The position numbers were made by a program, and so were the translations under genes. The notes below the pieces were generated by a model. It worked only from the letters and a program-made list of their open reading frames with translations, was not told the origin of the DNA and ran no database searches. 64,000 nucleotides of DNA from Candidatus Villigracilis saccharophilus (lineage in GTDB: Bacteria > Chloroflexota > Anaerolineae > Anaerolineales > Villigracilaceae): positions 248,001 through 312,000 of the forward strand of contig JADJNA010000048.1 in the NCBI GenBank assembly GCA_016709305.1. The letters are read 5' to 3'. This document shows, in pieces, positions 33,653 to 42,176 of this stretch. Each line of letters begins with the position of its first letter. The first letter of the stretch is position 1.

Positions 33653-33992
33653 TGGGATCGTCCCACTCGCTACGCTTCGGGGATGATTGATGGGTTGAGT
33701 CAGGCAGAAATTGGGATCGTGAAAGGGCAAATAAAATACTCCACCAAAGTGAGGGGGGCACCCTGAGTGGAGCAAATGTATCTTTACATAAAAGCCTGTA
33801 ATTGACAAGGAATTCGTGTATAAAAAGCGTTTACGTTGTCTAAGAGTCATAAGTCCGCGCATAGCCCGCAAGAGGTAGGTAGTCCACATGCGAAGTTGAG
33901 CGAGGAAAAGATAAGGATGATCGAGGGTGCATGGTGACGGTCATCTTTAAGAGACCGTCACCTGAAGTTAAATAAGAAAGGACAAAAATTCC
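33653..33992 (+). other. Non-coding gap with a structured leader
   Basis: 340 bp without a supported gene. It has a TATAAA at about 33818, then a stretch with GCCCGCAAGAGGTAGGTAG, and a clean hairpin at 33933-33962 (GGTGACGGTC and complement, 10-base loop). AAAGGAC follows as the ribosome site of the hydrolase gene. It may be a regulatory leader or small RNA. I could not match it to a known riboswitch. Confidence 0.4.
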
Positions 33993-34811
33993 ATGGCGCT
34001 TTATGTAGAAGAAACTGGCTCAGCCTCCGCTCCGACAATTATTTTTTTGCATGGTGGCGGCGGGGCTGGCTGGATGTGGCAGCCGCAAATTGAACAGCTT
34101 GACGAATATCACTGCCTTGTTCCAGACCTGCCCGAACAGGGGCGCAGCGTGAATGAAAAACCTTTTCGTATTCAAGATAGTGCCGCGCAAATTGCCGATC
34201 TGATCCGAACGCGGGCGCATCATGGAAAGGCTCACGTGGTCGGCTTGTCGGAGGGCGCGCAGGTGGCGGTCGCATTGCTGGCATCCGCGCCTGAATTGGT
34301 CGATCATGCTGTGCTCAGCAGTGCATTGGTTCGCCCGCTGCCGGGCGCAAAAATGATGACGCCTGGACTGATCGGCCTGACCTATCGTTTATCGGTCACG
34401 CCATTCAAGAATAGCGAATGGTGGATCCGTTTGAATATGAAATACGCGGCTGGCGTTCCAGACAAATATTATCCGCAGTTCAGTACATCCTTTAAGGAAT
34501 TAACCGAATCTGGATTTACGAATCTGATGATCGAAAATCAACGCTTCCGCCCGCCGCAAGGGTTGGAGCGGGTCAGGGTTCCCACGCTGATTGTCGTCGG
34601 AAAAAAAGAATATCCGGCCATGCATCAATCCGCCCGTGACCTCGCGGCTGTTATCCCTGCGGCTCAGGCATATCAAGTTGTGCATGATGGTAAGATGACC
34701 CTGGCTGAGGAACATAACTGGAACATGACAGCGCCGGAGCTGTTTACGAAAACAGCACGAGCCTGGCTCAGCGGACAAGCGCTTCCAAAACAACTGCATC
34801 CGCTTGTGTAA
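33993..34811 (+). CDS. Alpha/beta hydrolase
   Basis: 272 residues with oxyanion-hole block IIFLHGGGGAGWMWQPQIEQL, nucleophile elbow VVGLSEGAQVAVALL (Ser), acid strand PTLIVVGKKEYP, and catalytic-type His in LAEEHNWNM. It is typical of the broad esterase/lipase/haloperoxidase group. The substrate is unknown. It precedes the DUF1295 gene by 36 bp, so they are probably cotranscribed. Confidence 0.85.
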   Translation: MALYVEETGSASAPTIIFLHGGGGAGWMWQPQIEQLDEYHCLVPDLPEQGRSVNEKPFRIQDSAAQIADLIRTRAHHGKAHVVGLSEGAQVAVALLASAPELVDHAVLSSALVRPLPGAKMMTPGLIGLTYRLSVTPFKNSEWWIRLNMKYAAGVPDKYYPQFSTSFKELTESGFTNLMIENQRFRPPQGLERVRVPTLIVVGKKEYPAMHQSARDLAAVIPAAQAYQVVHDGKMTLAEEHNWNMTAPELFTKTARAWLSGQALPKQLHPLV

Positions 34812-34847
34812 GAGAAACAACTACAACTTTTAATCAGGAGAATCACC

Positions 34848-35714
34848 GTGAAAAAATCAGATCGTATCGCATTGATCACTCTTCCCATCCTCATACTTAT
34901 CGGTATCCTGGTCGCCCTCGCGGGCAGTCAGGGTGGGATCATGCTGGGCGGAATGCCCCTGTTCGCTTTATCGGTCGGGCTGGCTTTTGTGATCCAATGG
35001 CTGGTCTTTATCCCTGCTTATTTTATGCAGACCGAGAAATTCTTCGACATCACAGGCAGTATCACATATATCTCCATCACCCTCGCGGCTCTATTCTTCA
35101 GCGCGGATGTGGATGCACGGTCCATGCTGCTGGCGGCTTTGGTGGTGATCTGGGCTGTCAGATTAGGCACATTCCTATTTGGCCGCATCCAAAAAGCCGG
35201 CAAGGATGACCGCTTCGATGAGATCAAGCCTTCGTTTGTGCGCTTCCTGAACGTGTGGACCATTCAAGGCTTGTGGGTGACATTTACCGCCGCCGCTGCG
35301 CTGGTTGCGATCACATCCACACACCGCAAAGAACTTGACCTGTTTGCTGTGATCGGTTTTCTGGTGTGGATTCTTGGCTTTGGGTTTGAGGTCGTCGCTG
35401 ACTCTCAAAAAGGCCGCTTCAACGCCGATCCGAAAAACAAGGGTAAGTTCATTCAAACTGGATTATGGTCGCGCTCGCGCCACCCGAATTATTTCGGTGA
35501 GATCGTACTTTGGCTTGGCGTGGCGATCATCGCATTACCCGTCTTGCAAGGCTGGCAGTGGGTTGCCATGATCTCGCCGATCTTTGTTACCTTGCTGCTA
35601 ACCCGCGTCAGCGGAGTCCCCTTGCTTGAAAAGAAGTCAGATGCAAAATGGGGCGGGCAGAAAGATTATGAAGAGTATAAAAAAAATACACCCGTGTTAA
35701 TTCCGAAGCTTTAA
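34848..35714 (+). CDS. DUF1295 membrane protein (steroid-5-alpha-reductase / ICMT-like)
   Basis: 288 residues with about seven membrane helices. The C-terminal block GLWSRSRHPNYFGEIVLWLG with a following FVTLLLTRVSGVPLLEKK is diagnostic of DUF1295, in the isoprenylcysteine methyltransferase / 5-alpha-reductase superfamily, where it binds SAM or NADPH. The start has CAGGAG before GTG/ATG-type coding. It likely modifies a lipid or isoprenoid. The hydrolase gene is directly upstream and a terminator-like hairpin directly downstream. Confidence 0.88.
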   Translation: MKKSDRIALITLPILILIGILVALAGSQGGIMLGGMPLFALSVGLAFVIQWLVFIPAYFMQTEKFFDITGSITYISITLAALFFSADVDARSMLLAALVVIWAVRLGTFLFGRIQKAGKDDRFDEIKPSFVRFLNVWTIQGLWVTFTAAAALVAITSTHRKELDLFAVIGFLVWILGFGFEVVADSQKGRFNADPKNKGKFIQTGLWSRSRHPNYFGEIVLWLGVAIIALPVLQGWQWVAMISPIFVTLLLTRVSGVPLLEKKSDAKWGGQKDYEEYKKNTPVLIPKL

Positions 35715-35725
35715 TGACAGCCTGT

Positions 35726-35757
35726 ACCTGCCGCAGACGATATCGTGTGCGGCAGGT
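35726..35757 (+). terminator. Terminator after the DUF1295 gene
   Basis: Stem ACCTGCCGCA and complement with inner GACGATATCGTG, followed by GTTTAAC. The T-run is weak. Confidence 0.6.
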
Positions 35758-35796
35758 GTTTAACAAAAGTTCTCTGCCGTACAAAAATAAAAGTTG

Positions 35797-35855
35797 AACC
35801 GCAAAGCTCGCAAAGAAAATATTTAAAGCCCGGCGTGCTTGGCGCTCTTCGCGGT
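35797..35855. repeat. ACCGCAAAG-type inverted repeat
   Basis: Ends AACCGCAAAGCTCGCAAAG and CTTGGCGCTCTTCGCGGT are inverted. Elements of this form are widespread short palindromes in environmental bacteria. Confidence 0.5.
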
Positions 35856-35927
35856 AAAACTGTGTGAATGTAAAATAAAGAAATCAAAAACAAAAAAAAC
35901 AGTGATAAGACCTGGAACAAGTTGTCA

Positions 35928-36959
35928 ATGATTGCCCGATTTTTGATCACAAGATTTCTGCGGACGATAATGATTTTGCTTGGCGTGACGTTGATCACAT
36001 TCCTCTTGATGCACGCCATCCCAGGCAACCCGTGGAGCAACTATTCAAGCTCGCCGCGCATGATGCTTGGACTGGGAATTGATGCAACTCTGCAGCGTGA
36101 GCTTTACCATCGCTTCGGCCTGGACCTGCCTTTATGGCGGCAGTTCACCCGTTACGTGGTCGGGGATATTGATGATGACGGCATTTTTTTCTGCGGGGCA
36201 GTGTGCGGTAATCTGGGCCCGTCCATTCAACAGCATGGACGCACTGTGCAGCATGTCATTTTTTCTCCCCCTGAGGGCAAAACTTTTTGGGAGAGCCGCT
36301 TCGGATATTCCATTCGATTGGTGCTGTTCGGGTCGTTGATCGCGGTTGGGCTGGGGATTCCGCTGGGAATATGGAGCGGCGCGAAACCCTGGTCAGCCGT
36401 CAGCCGCGCGATCTCCGTCGGGCTGGCGGGCTTGATCTCGATCCCCAATTTTGTGCTTGGTTTGTTTGCGATCATCGTGCTGGCATCCTGGCTGAAGATC
36501 ATTAAAGTCCTGCCGGATTGGAGCATGCCGGGCAATTGGATCATCCCGGCTATCGTACTGGCTGTATTGCCGATGGCGAATATTGCCAGAGTGACACGTG
36601 CCTCCCTGATGAATATTTTGAATGAAGATTACGTCCGCACCGCCCGCGGGAAGGGATTGGGCGAGCGTCGCGTGATGCTTGTTCACATTTTAAGCAATGC
36701 CATTGTTCCGATCATTACCTTCCTCGGCCCGGCTTTGATGGAAATGTTCGCGGGCTTGTTAATCGTTGAACACTTGTATTCATTTCCCGGCATCGGGCGC
36801 GGATATTGGGAAGCAGTGCTTAAACTGGATTACCCCATGATCCTCGGGCTTACGCTGATCTACGCCGCTGGCATGTCGCTCGTGAATATTTTGATCGAAT
36901 TCCTGTGTGAAGTTCTTGATCCGCGCGTGCGTTCCGCCACGCATCAGGCCGCCACATGA
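35928..36959 (+). CDS. Peptide/nickel-type ABC transporter permease (DppB family)
   Basis: About 343 residues. An N-terminal membrane helix, then LLMHAIPGNPWSNYSS, typical of the DppB start. A large loop is followed by five helices with the EAA motif region ILNEDYVRTARGKGLGERRV and MEMFAGLLIVEHLYSFPG. It would transport oligopeptides or similar through a DppBC channel. It overlaps the DppC-like gene by four bases. No binding protein or ATPase gene lies nearby. Confidence 0.9.
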   Translation: MIARFLITRFLRTIMILLGVTLITFLLMHAIPGNPWSNYSSSPRMMLGLGIDATLQRELYHRFGLDLPLWRQFTRYVVGDIDDDGIFFCGAVCGNLGPSIQQHGRTVQHVIFSPPEGKTFWESRFGYSIRLVLFGSLIAVGLGIPLGIWSGAKPWSAVSRAISVGLAGLISIPNFVLGLFAIIVLASWLKIIKVLPDWSMPGNWIIPAIVLAVLPMANIARVTRASLMNILNEDYVRTARGKGLGERRVMLVHILSNAIVPIITFLGPALMEMFAGLLIVEHLYSFPGIGRGYWEAVLKLDYPMILGLTLIYAAGMSLVNILIEFLCEVLDPRVRSATHQAAT

Positions 36960-37858
36960 TCAAGCTATTCCCATGGAAGCGGGCTTTGCGCAGTAGAACG
37001 GTCTGGTTCAGCCTGACCGTAATATTGGCTTTTAGCCTGTTAGCCATAATAACTCCCCGGGTCGCTCCGCACGATCCGTACAAAATGAAGGTCACGGATT
37101 TCAATCTGCCGCCCATGTGGGTGCAGAGCACTTCCGCGCCGGGTGTTGCGGAATATCCGCTTGGCACAGACCGCTATGGCAGGGATGTTTTCAGCCGTTT
37201 GCTTTACGGCACACGCACCGCAATGTTTCTTGCGCTGACTTCCGTTCCCTTGGCCGCATTCATCGGGACTTTGATCGGTTTGATAACAGGTTATGCCGGT
37301 GTCCGTATGGATGCTGTGTTCATGTTGTTTACAGACATGCTCAATTCTTTACCCGGTATTATGTTCCTGGTGATTATTGTGCTTATCTTCCGCGGTTTGC
37401 TCACCCCCAGCTGGGCGCATGGATTATTTACATTGATCATTGGTTTTGCAGCGGTTGCCTGGGTCAGCCTTGCGCGCCTGGTCCGTATTAATGTGCTGCA
37501 GCTTAAATCTCAATTATTCATCGAAGCGGCGGTCGGCATTGGCGCATCTCCGTGGCGGATCATGACCCGCCACCTCCTGCCGAATGTGCTGCATGTGATC
37601 CTGGTCTGGATCATCAACAACATTCCTGTCGTCATCCTGCTCGAAGCTGTTCTTGGTTATATCGGTGTCGGCGTGACCAGCGCAGTGGACGGCGGCGAAT
37701 TCACGGTGGTTAGTTGGGGCGGGATGTTCTTCTCGGGCCGTTCCTTGATGAGCCGCAATCCGTTGATGCTGATGATCCCTTCCTTTAGTATTCTGTTGAT
37801 CTCCATGAGTTTTCTTCTGTTGGGTGATTTTCTGAATGGCATCACCCGCCGTGAATAA
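36956..37858 (+). CDS. Peptide/nickel-type ABC transporter permease (DppC family)
   Basis: 300 residues: an N-terminal helix, the PHDPYKM motif typical of DppC, then YPLGTDRYGRDVFSRLLYGT. Five further helices follow with VGIGASPWRIMTRHLLPNVL as the EAA loop. It pairs with the permease upstream. After its stop the sequence changes abruptly to the GC-rich island at 37859-38755, so any downstream ATPase genes are missing. Confidence 0.9.
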   Translation: MIKLFPWKRALRSRTVWFSLTVILAFSLLAIITPRVAPHDPYKMKVTDFNLPPMWVQSTSAPGVAEYPLGTDRYGRDVFSRLLYGTRTAMFLALTSVPLAAFIGTLIGLITGYAGVRMDAVFMLFTDMLNSLPGIMFLVIIVLIFRGLLTPSWAHGLFTLIIGFAAVAWVSLARLVRINVLQLKSQLFIEAAVGIGASPWRIMTRHLLPNVLHVILVWIINNIPVVILLEAVLGYIGVGVTSAVDGGEFTVVSWGGMFFSGRSLMSRNPLMLMIPSFSILLISMSFLLLGDFLNGITRRE

Positions 37859-38755
37859 TAGAGTAGACTGTACGCAGTGTACGAACCCGCAAACGGGGCT
37901 TTGTCCCTGAACACGAAGGTTCGGACCTTGGCAGGTTTACTTCTGCTGACTGCGTCGCGCCCGCTTGCCAGAGAAGTTGCGCGGAGGATTGGATTCGTCG
38001 GCTTTCCACCCTCGGGGCGGTGCGCGAGGTGTTTCTTGGTCAACGAAGATCGCGGACCCCCCGCGCTCGGCTTCGTAAACGATGTACTGCCTCGTTGGTG
38101 AACGACATTCGCGTCCGCCCCTGCGTCCTTTACAGGGCCTCGCTCTTCAAGGGCGATCGCTCGATGGTGTCCGCATCTGTACGAGATTTTGCTTTCTGGT
38201 GGGTTTTGAAAACGGGATGGGGTTTCGGTTTTCGTGTGGCGGGTCTGTTTCTTTTGCATTGCTTCTGCGTGTCCTCGGCGGTCCGCGGCCGCGGCGCCGC
38301 CCGCCCCCGCGGGGGGGGCGGGGGGGCCCGCCCCCCCCCCGCCTGGGCTGGGGTGGTCCCCCCGGCGCGGGTTGCCGCAACCCGGTGGGCGCCTGCTGGC
38401 GTTTTCCGCGGCAAGGCATCTTTTTGCTCTCCCTCAGGTTCCCCCCCCCCTTTGTGGGGGTGCGGTCTCCTCGGCGCTGAAGTCGTTTGCTTTCTTCCAA
38501 CGCTTTCGTGGGATTGGGTTTGATGTCTGCTATGCCGTGGCTGTGCGGCGGCGTTTGCCTGGTTTTCGGGGCGGCGCTTGTTCAGGCGCAGGCGGGTTTT
38601 ATTTGAGCGATCAATTTCGGCGTGATCTACGCAGCTTCAATCTTTGCTGTCTGCAAGTCATCGGTCCTCTACGCTGCAGGGTTTCTTGCCGAGGTCTCAG
38701 GGGGGCCGCGGGCGCCGCCCCCCCCCGGGGCGGTGCCCCGGCGCGGGCATGAGAA
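37859..38755. other. GC-rich, G/C-homopolymer island without a convincing gene
   Basis: About 900 bp in which no frame gives a recognisable protein, though several open frames exist. 38280-38360, 38440-38460 and 38700-38750 are nearly pure G/C with runs of 7 to 10. One plus-strand frame from 38163 has two hydrophobic stretches (WWVLKTGWGFGFRVAGLFL). This might be the corrupted sensor part of the GGDEF gene that follows. Assembly error, decay and strong secondary structure are all possible. Confidence 0.5.
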
Positions 38756-39296
38756 TATCACTGACCCTTTGGTAGGGATCTATAACCGCCGTTATTTGGA
38801 CCGCCGGTTGGAAGAGGAGTTTGCGCGCGCCAAACGCTATGCTTCGCCGCTCTCAGTGTTATTAATAGATGTGGACCACTTTAAGCGCATCAACGACATC
38901 CACGGCCACCACATTGGAGATCTTGCTCTATATGAATTGGGTAAATTGATCTTGCAGTCCATCCGCGAGACTGATATTGTTGCGCGATATGGCGGGGATG
39001 AGATCGTCATCATTGCCCCGAACACGACCACTGCTCTGGCTGAGGTACTGGCTGAACGGCTGCGCCAGAATGTCGAAAACCAGAACCTTGCATTGAAAGG
39101 CGGGGCTGACAAATCAAAAGATGTTCACCTGACTGTCAGTATCGGTGTCGCTGACTTAACTCAGGAAGCCAAAGACAGCCGCGCTTTGCTGCTCAATGCA
39201 GACCAGATGCTCTATCACGCGAAGAAGGAAGGTCGAAACCGCGTTGTCATTTATGGTGTTATTCCTTCGAGACCAAGTTTTCCGCTGGATGAATAA
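38622..39296 (+). CDS. Diguanylate cyclase GGDEF domain, N-terminus damaged
   Basis: The C-terminal about 175 residues are a good GGDEF domain: ENITDPLVGIYNRRYLDR, LSVLLIDVDHFKRINDIHGH (metal Asp), and RETDIVARYGGDEIVI. The active site is GGDEI and the product-inhibition I-site RETD is five residues upstream, so it should make c-di-GMP. The 45 residues before ENITDP (Pro/Arg-rich) come from the GC-rich island and look like noise. The true start and sensor domain are probably lost or mis-sequenced upstream. Confidence 0.75.
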   Translation: MIYAASIFAVCKSSVLYAAGFLAEVSGGPRAPPPPGAVPRRGHENITDPLVGIYNRRYLDRRLEEEFARAKRYASPLSVLLIDVDHFKRINDIHGHHIGDLALYELGKLILQSIRETDIVARYGGDEIVIIAPNTTTALAEVLAERLRQNVENQNLALKGGADKSKDVHLTVSIGVADLTQEAKDSRALLLNADQMLYHAKKEGRNRVVIYGVIPSRPSFPLDE

Positions 39297-39365
39297 CCTG
39301 ACATATAATAAAGGCGTAAAGCGCTTTAATGGATCCTGTTCAAATGCAGTTGGAGTGAGACTACC

Positions 39366-40007
39366 ATGACGAAAAAGAAACCTGAAAAGAAAATAGTTAA
39401 AAAGAAATCACCCAATATAAAGACACCTGCGAAAAAGATCGTCAAAAAGAAGCCTCCGGTCAGGAAGCCTCCGGCCAGGAAGCCTCTTGAAAAGAAGGTG
39501 GCTGAATACAAGCTCCCTGAATATAAAATTCCTGAAATTAAGATCGCTGGAAAAAAGGTCTCCCAAAAGGAGATTAATGACCTGATCAATACCCGCATCA
39601 AGGATCTGGCAGAACTTGACCCGCATAAAACCATCCAAAGCAGCGCGGACCTGGCGCGGGCAAATCTGGTCGCAGCCAAACTTCTGCATGCCGCCCTGGT
39701 CAATGCCAGAATGATGGGGGCGGACTTAAGCCGCGCCAGATTGATCGGCGCCAACTTGAGCGGCGCGGACTTGAGCGGGGCGGAACTTGTCGGCGCGAAC
39801 TTGAGCGGGGCAAATTTAAGCAAAACCAACTTGAGCAAAGCCGGTCTTACTTTCGCCTATATGATCGGAACTGATCTGCGCGGTGCGAATCTGACAGGGG
39901 CTTACTTGAGTGAAGCGAACTTGAATGGCGCCAAGTATGATGAAGAAACGATCTGGCCCGAGGGATTTGATCCAACAACGACAGGCGCCGTACTCGCGCC
40001 ATTATGA
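39366..40007 (+). CDS. Pentapeptide-repeat protein with Lys/Pro-rich N-terminus
   Basis: 213 residues. The first about 65 are Lys/Pro-rich repeats (KKPEKKIVKKK, PPVRKPPARKP, YKLPEYKIPEIK), likely disordered and nucleic-acid or polyanion binding. A helical stretch is followed by about 20 pentapeptide repeats (A(D/N)LSGA type, about residues 95-195) that form a right-handed beta helix. Some pentapeptide proteins mimic DNA and block gyrase. A gyrB gene is 3 kb away, but that link is only suggestive. A terminator follows. Confidence 0.85.
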   Translation: MTKKKPEKKIVKKKSPNIKTPAKKIVKKKPPVRKPPARKPLEKKVAEYKLPEYKIPEIKIAGKKVSQKEINDLINTRIKDLAELDPHKTIQSSADLARANLVAAKLLHAALVNARMMGADLSRARLIGANLSGADLSGAELVGANLSGANLSKTNLSKAGLTFAYMIGTDLRGANLTGAYLSEANLNGAKYDEETIWPEGFDPTTTGAVLAPL

Positions 40008-40823
40008 CTTTTTTCCAACGTATGGGTACGCTCTCATAATGAGAAAAACCAGACCATAAAACATAATTGGTGATCGATAAAAAAAAGAGACCGCTTGTTT
40101 TTCAACGGTCTCTTTTTGCATCCATGTAACCCTGTTTACTTTTCCGCTTCCCGGCCCCTCGCGCTTCGCCCGCAGCCAGCCGTTCAAACTGTACTTCACC
40201 ACTCGTTCGTTGCCCTCGAATAATTTTTTCAAGTTCGGACGCAAAGCCCAAATAAGCAAAATTTCCGCGCCTATGCCATACCACACATCCACCCATTGAC
40301 CGTCAAAAAATAATGCGCGCACAGCAAAACCAATGATCGCAAATAAAGCCACCGCCATGGTTGTGATGGACGCGATGCCGACCGTGAAGAACGTCAACAT
40401 ACCGAGCGGGAGAATGAAAAGGATTGAGCCTGGCCATAATCCCATCGCCCCTCCGACGGAGGGCGCGCCGCCCGCGCCGCCGCGTAAACGAAACTTCCCG
40501 TTCTCGCCGCGTTCCGCCAGAAAGATGGAATAGTTATGCCCAAGGATTGCCGCGATCGGTGCGAGTACATGCACCCATTCACTGTTCGGGGTAAGCCATT
40601 GCGCCACCCACACGCCCACCGCGCCTTTCAATATGTCAAGCAGGGCGGTCGCAAAACCAGCCCAAAATCCCGCCGCGCGCATGGCGTTTGTACCGCCCGT
40701 GCGGCCGCTTTCCACTTTACGAATATCCTTCCCAGTTTTAAGTTTAACGATCAGCAGTCCAAAGGGGATCGAGCCAAACAAATAAGCCAGAAAAATGATC
40801 CCAATATCGAATGCAATTTGCAT
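40002..40823 (-). CDS. plsY: Glycerol-3-phosphate acyltransferase PlsY
   Basis: About 273 residues from MQIAFDIGII, with GGAGGAG before this start. FLAYLFGSIPFGLLI, SGRTGGTNAMRAAG and PIAAILGHNYSIFLAERGEN (the acyl-phosphate loop and active-site residues) are PlsY blocks. It makes lysophosphatidic acid from acyl-phosphate and glycerol-3-phosphate. The frame runs about 60 residues past the usual PlsY end (FEGNERVVK), through a terminator hairpin, to overlap the pentapeptide gene. The real stop may have been lost by a frameshift. Confidence 0.9.
   Translation of the reverse strand: MQIAFDIGIIFLAYLFGSIPFGLLIVKLKTGKDIRKVESGRTGGTNAMRAAGFWAGFATALLDILKGAVGVWVAQWLTPNSEWVHVLAPIAAILGHNYSIFLAERGENGKFRLRGGAGGAPSVGGAMGLWPGSILFILPLGMLTFFTVGIASITTMAVALFAIIGFAVRALFFDGQWVDVWYGIGAEILLIWALRPNLKKLFEGNERVVKYSLNGWLRAKREGPGSGKVNRVTWMQKETVEKQAVSFFYRSPIMFYGLVFLIMRAYPYVGKKS
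40081..40117. terminator. Bidirectional terminator
   Basis: AAAGAGACCG and complement with a 12-base loop, A-run and T-run on the sides. It falls inside the extended C-terminal frame of plsY. Confidence 0.85.
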
Positions 40824-40900
40824 TGAAACTCCTCCAGAGAATTGTGTCCTCGTACTGACGAAATGTAGTGATGAAAACACGGAAAAACAAATAAGGTTGC

Positions 40901-41299
40901 TTAGCCTACCTGCAAAGCCACTTCGCTATAGCCGCCGTTTTCGATCCAAAAGCCGCGGGCGCGCCACGAGCCGTTTACGGGCGCGAGGATGACGTACACA
41001 ACTGCATAGGCGGCCTGCGCTATGTCAGATGGTGAAACAACTTCAGGCCCAGTTGGATGCGAGTGGAAGATGCCAAGCAATTCCTGCCCATTGGATTCGA
41101 TCCACTCGAAGCCGTGTAACTGTTCGATCGGATCCATCACGTATCGTACTTCGCTTTGAGCCTGATTCGCGACCTCAAGCACGGACTCTACCTGTGAATC
41201 TCGTCCTGCCAACAGACCGCAAGCCTCGAGCGGTGCCTGTGACTGGACATGCGCGGTCATTTTTTTAAGTTGTTCAATTGTGAGCGTGAGGGAATTCAT
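40901..41299 (-). CDS. JAMM/Mov34 (M67) metallopeptidase
   Basis: 132 residues from MNSLTLTIEQL. The start overlaps the stop of the upstream gene (TAATG). The zinc JAMM motif is clear: LEACGLLAG with catalytic Glu and GIFHSHPTGPEVVSPSD with both His, Ser and Asp. Prokaryotic members remove sulfur-carrier or ubiquitin-like proteins. No such protein is nearby. Confidence 0.88.
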   Translation of the reverse strand: MNSLTLTIEQLKKMTAHVQSQAPLEACGLLAGRDSQVESVLEVANQAQSEVRYVMDPIEQLHGFEWIESNGQELLGIFHSHPTGPEVVSPSDIAQAAYAVVYVILAPVNGSWRARGFWIENGGYSEVALQVG

Positions 41300-42114
41300 T
41301 ATCGGAAAAATAGTGCGGAAACCCAGGCTATCCCAACGATAATGGCGGGGGCCAGCGCGGCGCGGCGCAGGGGAATATTTTCCGCAAGGCTGACGGATAA
41401 CATGGTCAGTGCATACAATGGACCTGTCAACGCAAGTCCGAATTGGATCGGCGTGAGCGGCCAGTAATGCAGTCCCGCGCCAACCTGCGCGCAGACAATG
41501 CCAACGCCGATCGCCCACGGAAAATCCCAACGGTCTGTGCCGTCAAGATGCAGGATGCGCAGGCAGATCAATGCCGCGACAAGGAAGATGGCAGGCACAA
41601 ATAAGAACATGCGCGCACCCGAATACCGCAGGGAGGTGGTGAGAATTAAGAATAACACGTACGCGAGCGCGGTCAGGCCCGCGCGCGCAAATCCGTAGGT
41701 TGGGGTCGATGGGTCAATTGTGATGTACTCTGCCAGAAACACGATCAGCAGCAGGATCGCCGCAAAGGAAAAACCAGCCCACCAGGTTATTCCGTCTGGC
41801 AATATGCTCAACGGAGCGCCGAGCACGAAAGTGGTCAGCGTTGGCAGCATGATATGTTCGATGTTCGGCTTTTCTCCAAGGGCAGGATGGTCGCGGGTCA
41901 GCCAGCTCATGCCTGTGGCGCTCAGCGCGGCGGTGAGCAGGCTCATAATCGAACCAAGCGTGATGGGATAGGCAAAATAAAAGCCGGGCAGTGCGATCGT
42001 CAAGGTGAAACGCGGTGATTGGATCAGCCGTGTCAGCGCGAAAGCCAGTAATACTGAGGCGACCAGTACGCCCACGCGGTCTGCGGACGGCAGATAGGAA
42101 CGGTTCTCTTGCAT
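41299..42114 (-). CDS. Multi-pass membrane protein of unknown function
   Basis: 271 residues with about eight membrane helices (VGVLVASVLLAFALTRLI, FAAILLLIVFLAEYI, ALAYVLFLILTTSLRY). PSLDPS-like charged loops are few. It is translationally coupled to the JAMM gene by TAATG. The layout resembles a conserved Chloroflexota membrane protein, but I cannot name a family. Confidence 0.75.
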   Translation of the reverse strand: MQENRSYLPSADRVGVLVASVLLAFALTRLIQSPRFTLTIALPGFYFAYPITLGSIMSLLTAALSATGMSWLTRDHPALGEKPNIEHIMLPTLTTFVLGAPLSILPDGITWWAGFSFAAILLLIVFLAEYITIDPSTPTYGFARAGLTALAYVLFLILTTSLRYSGARMFLFVPAIFLVAALICLRILHLDGTDRWDFPWAIGVGIVCAQVGAGLHYWPLTPIQFGLALTGPLYALTMLSVSLAENIPLRRAALAPAIIVGIAWVSALFFR

Positions 42115-42161
42115 AAGAAGATTGTACCTGTGGGGGGGCGTGAGCGCAAGCGGGGGTATGG

Positions 42162-42167
42162 TAGAAT
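42162..42167 (+). promoter_or_regulatory. -10 box, leaderless type
   Basis: TAGAAT nine bases before the ATG at 42177. Confidence 0.45.
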
Positions 42168-42176
42168 CAAAATGTT

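Noticed and set aside
33860..33960. Cyclic-di-GMP riboswitch
   Set aside because: A GGTAGGTAG string is similar to part of the motif, but the other conserved parts and the pairing are missing.
37657..38259. 200-codon minus-strand frame across the end of the DppC gene
   Set aside because: It overlaps a well-supported gene, is Arg/Ser/Pro-rich and has no recognisable domain or start signal.
38281..38480. Pro/Gly/Arg-rich proteins in the GC-rich island
   Set aside because: Open frames in all directions arise from runs of G and C that lack stop codons.
39366..40007. Qnr-type gyrase protection by the pentapeptide protein
   Set aside because: Pentapeptide repeats alone do not show this, and the Lys/Pro-rich N-terminus is unlike Qnr. 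The distance to gyrB is 3 kb with other genes between.
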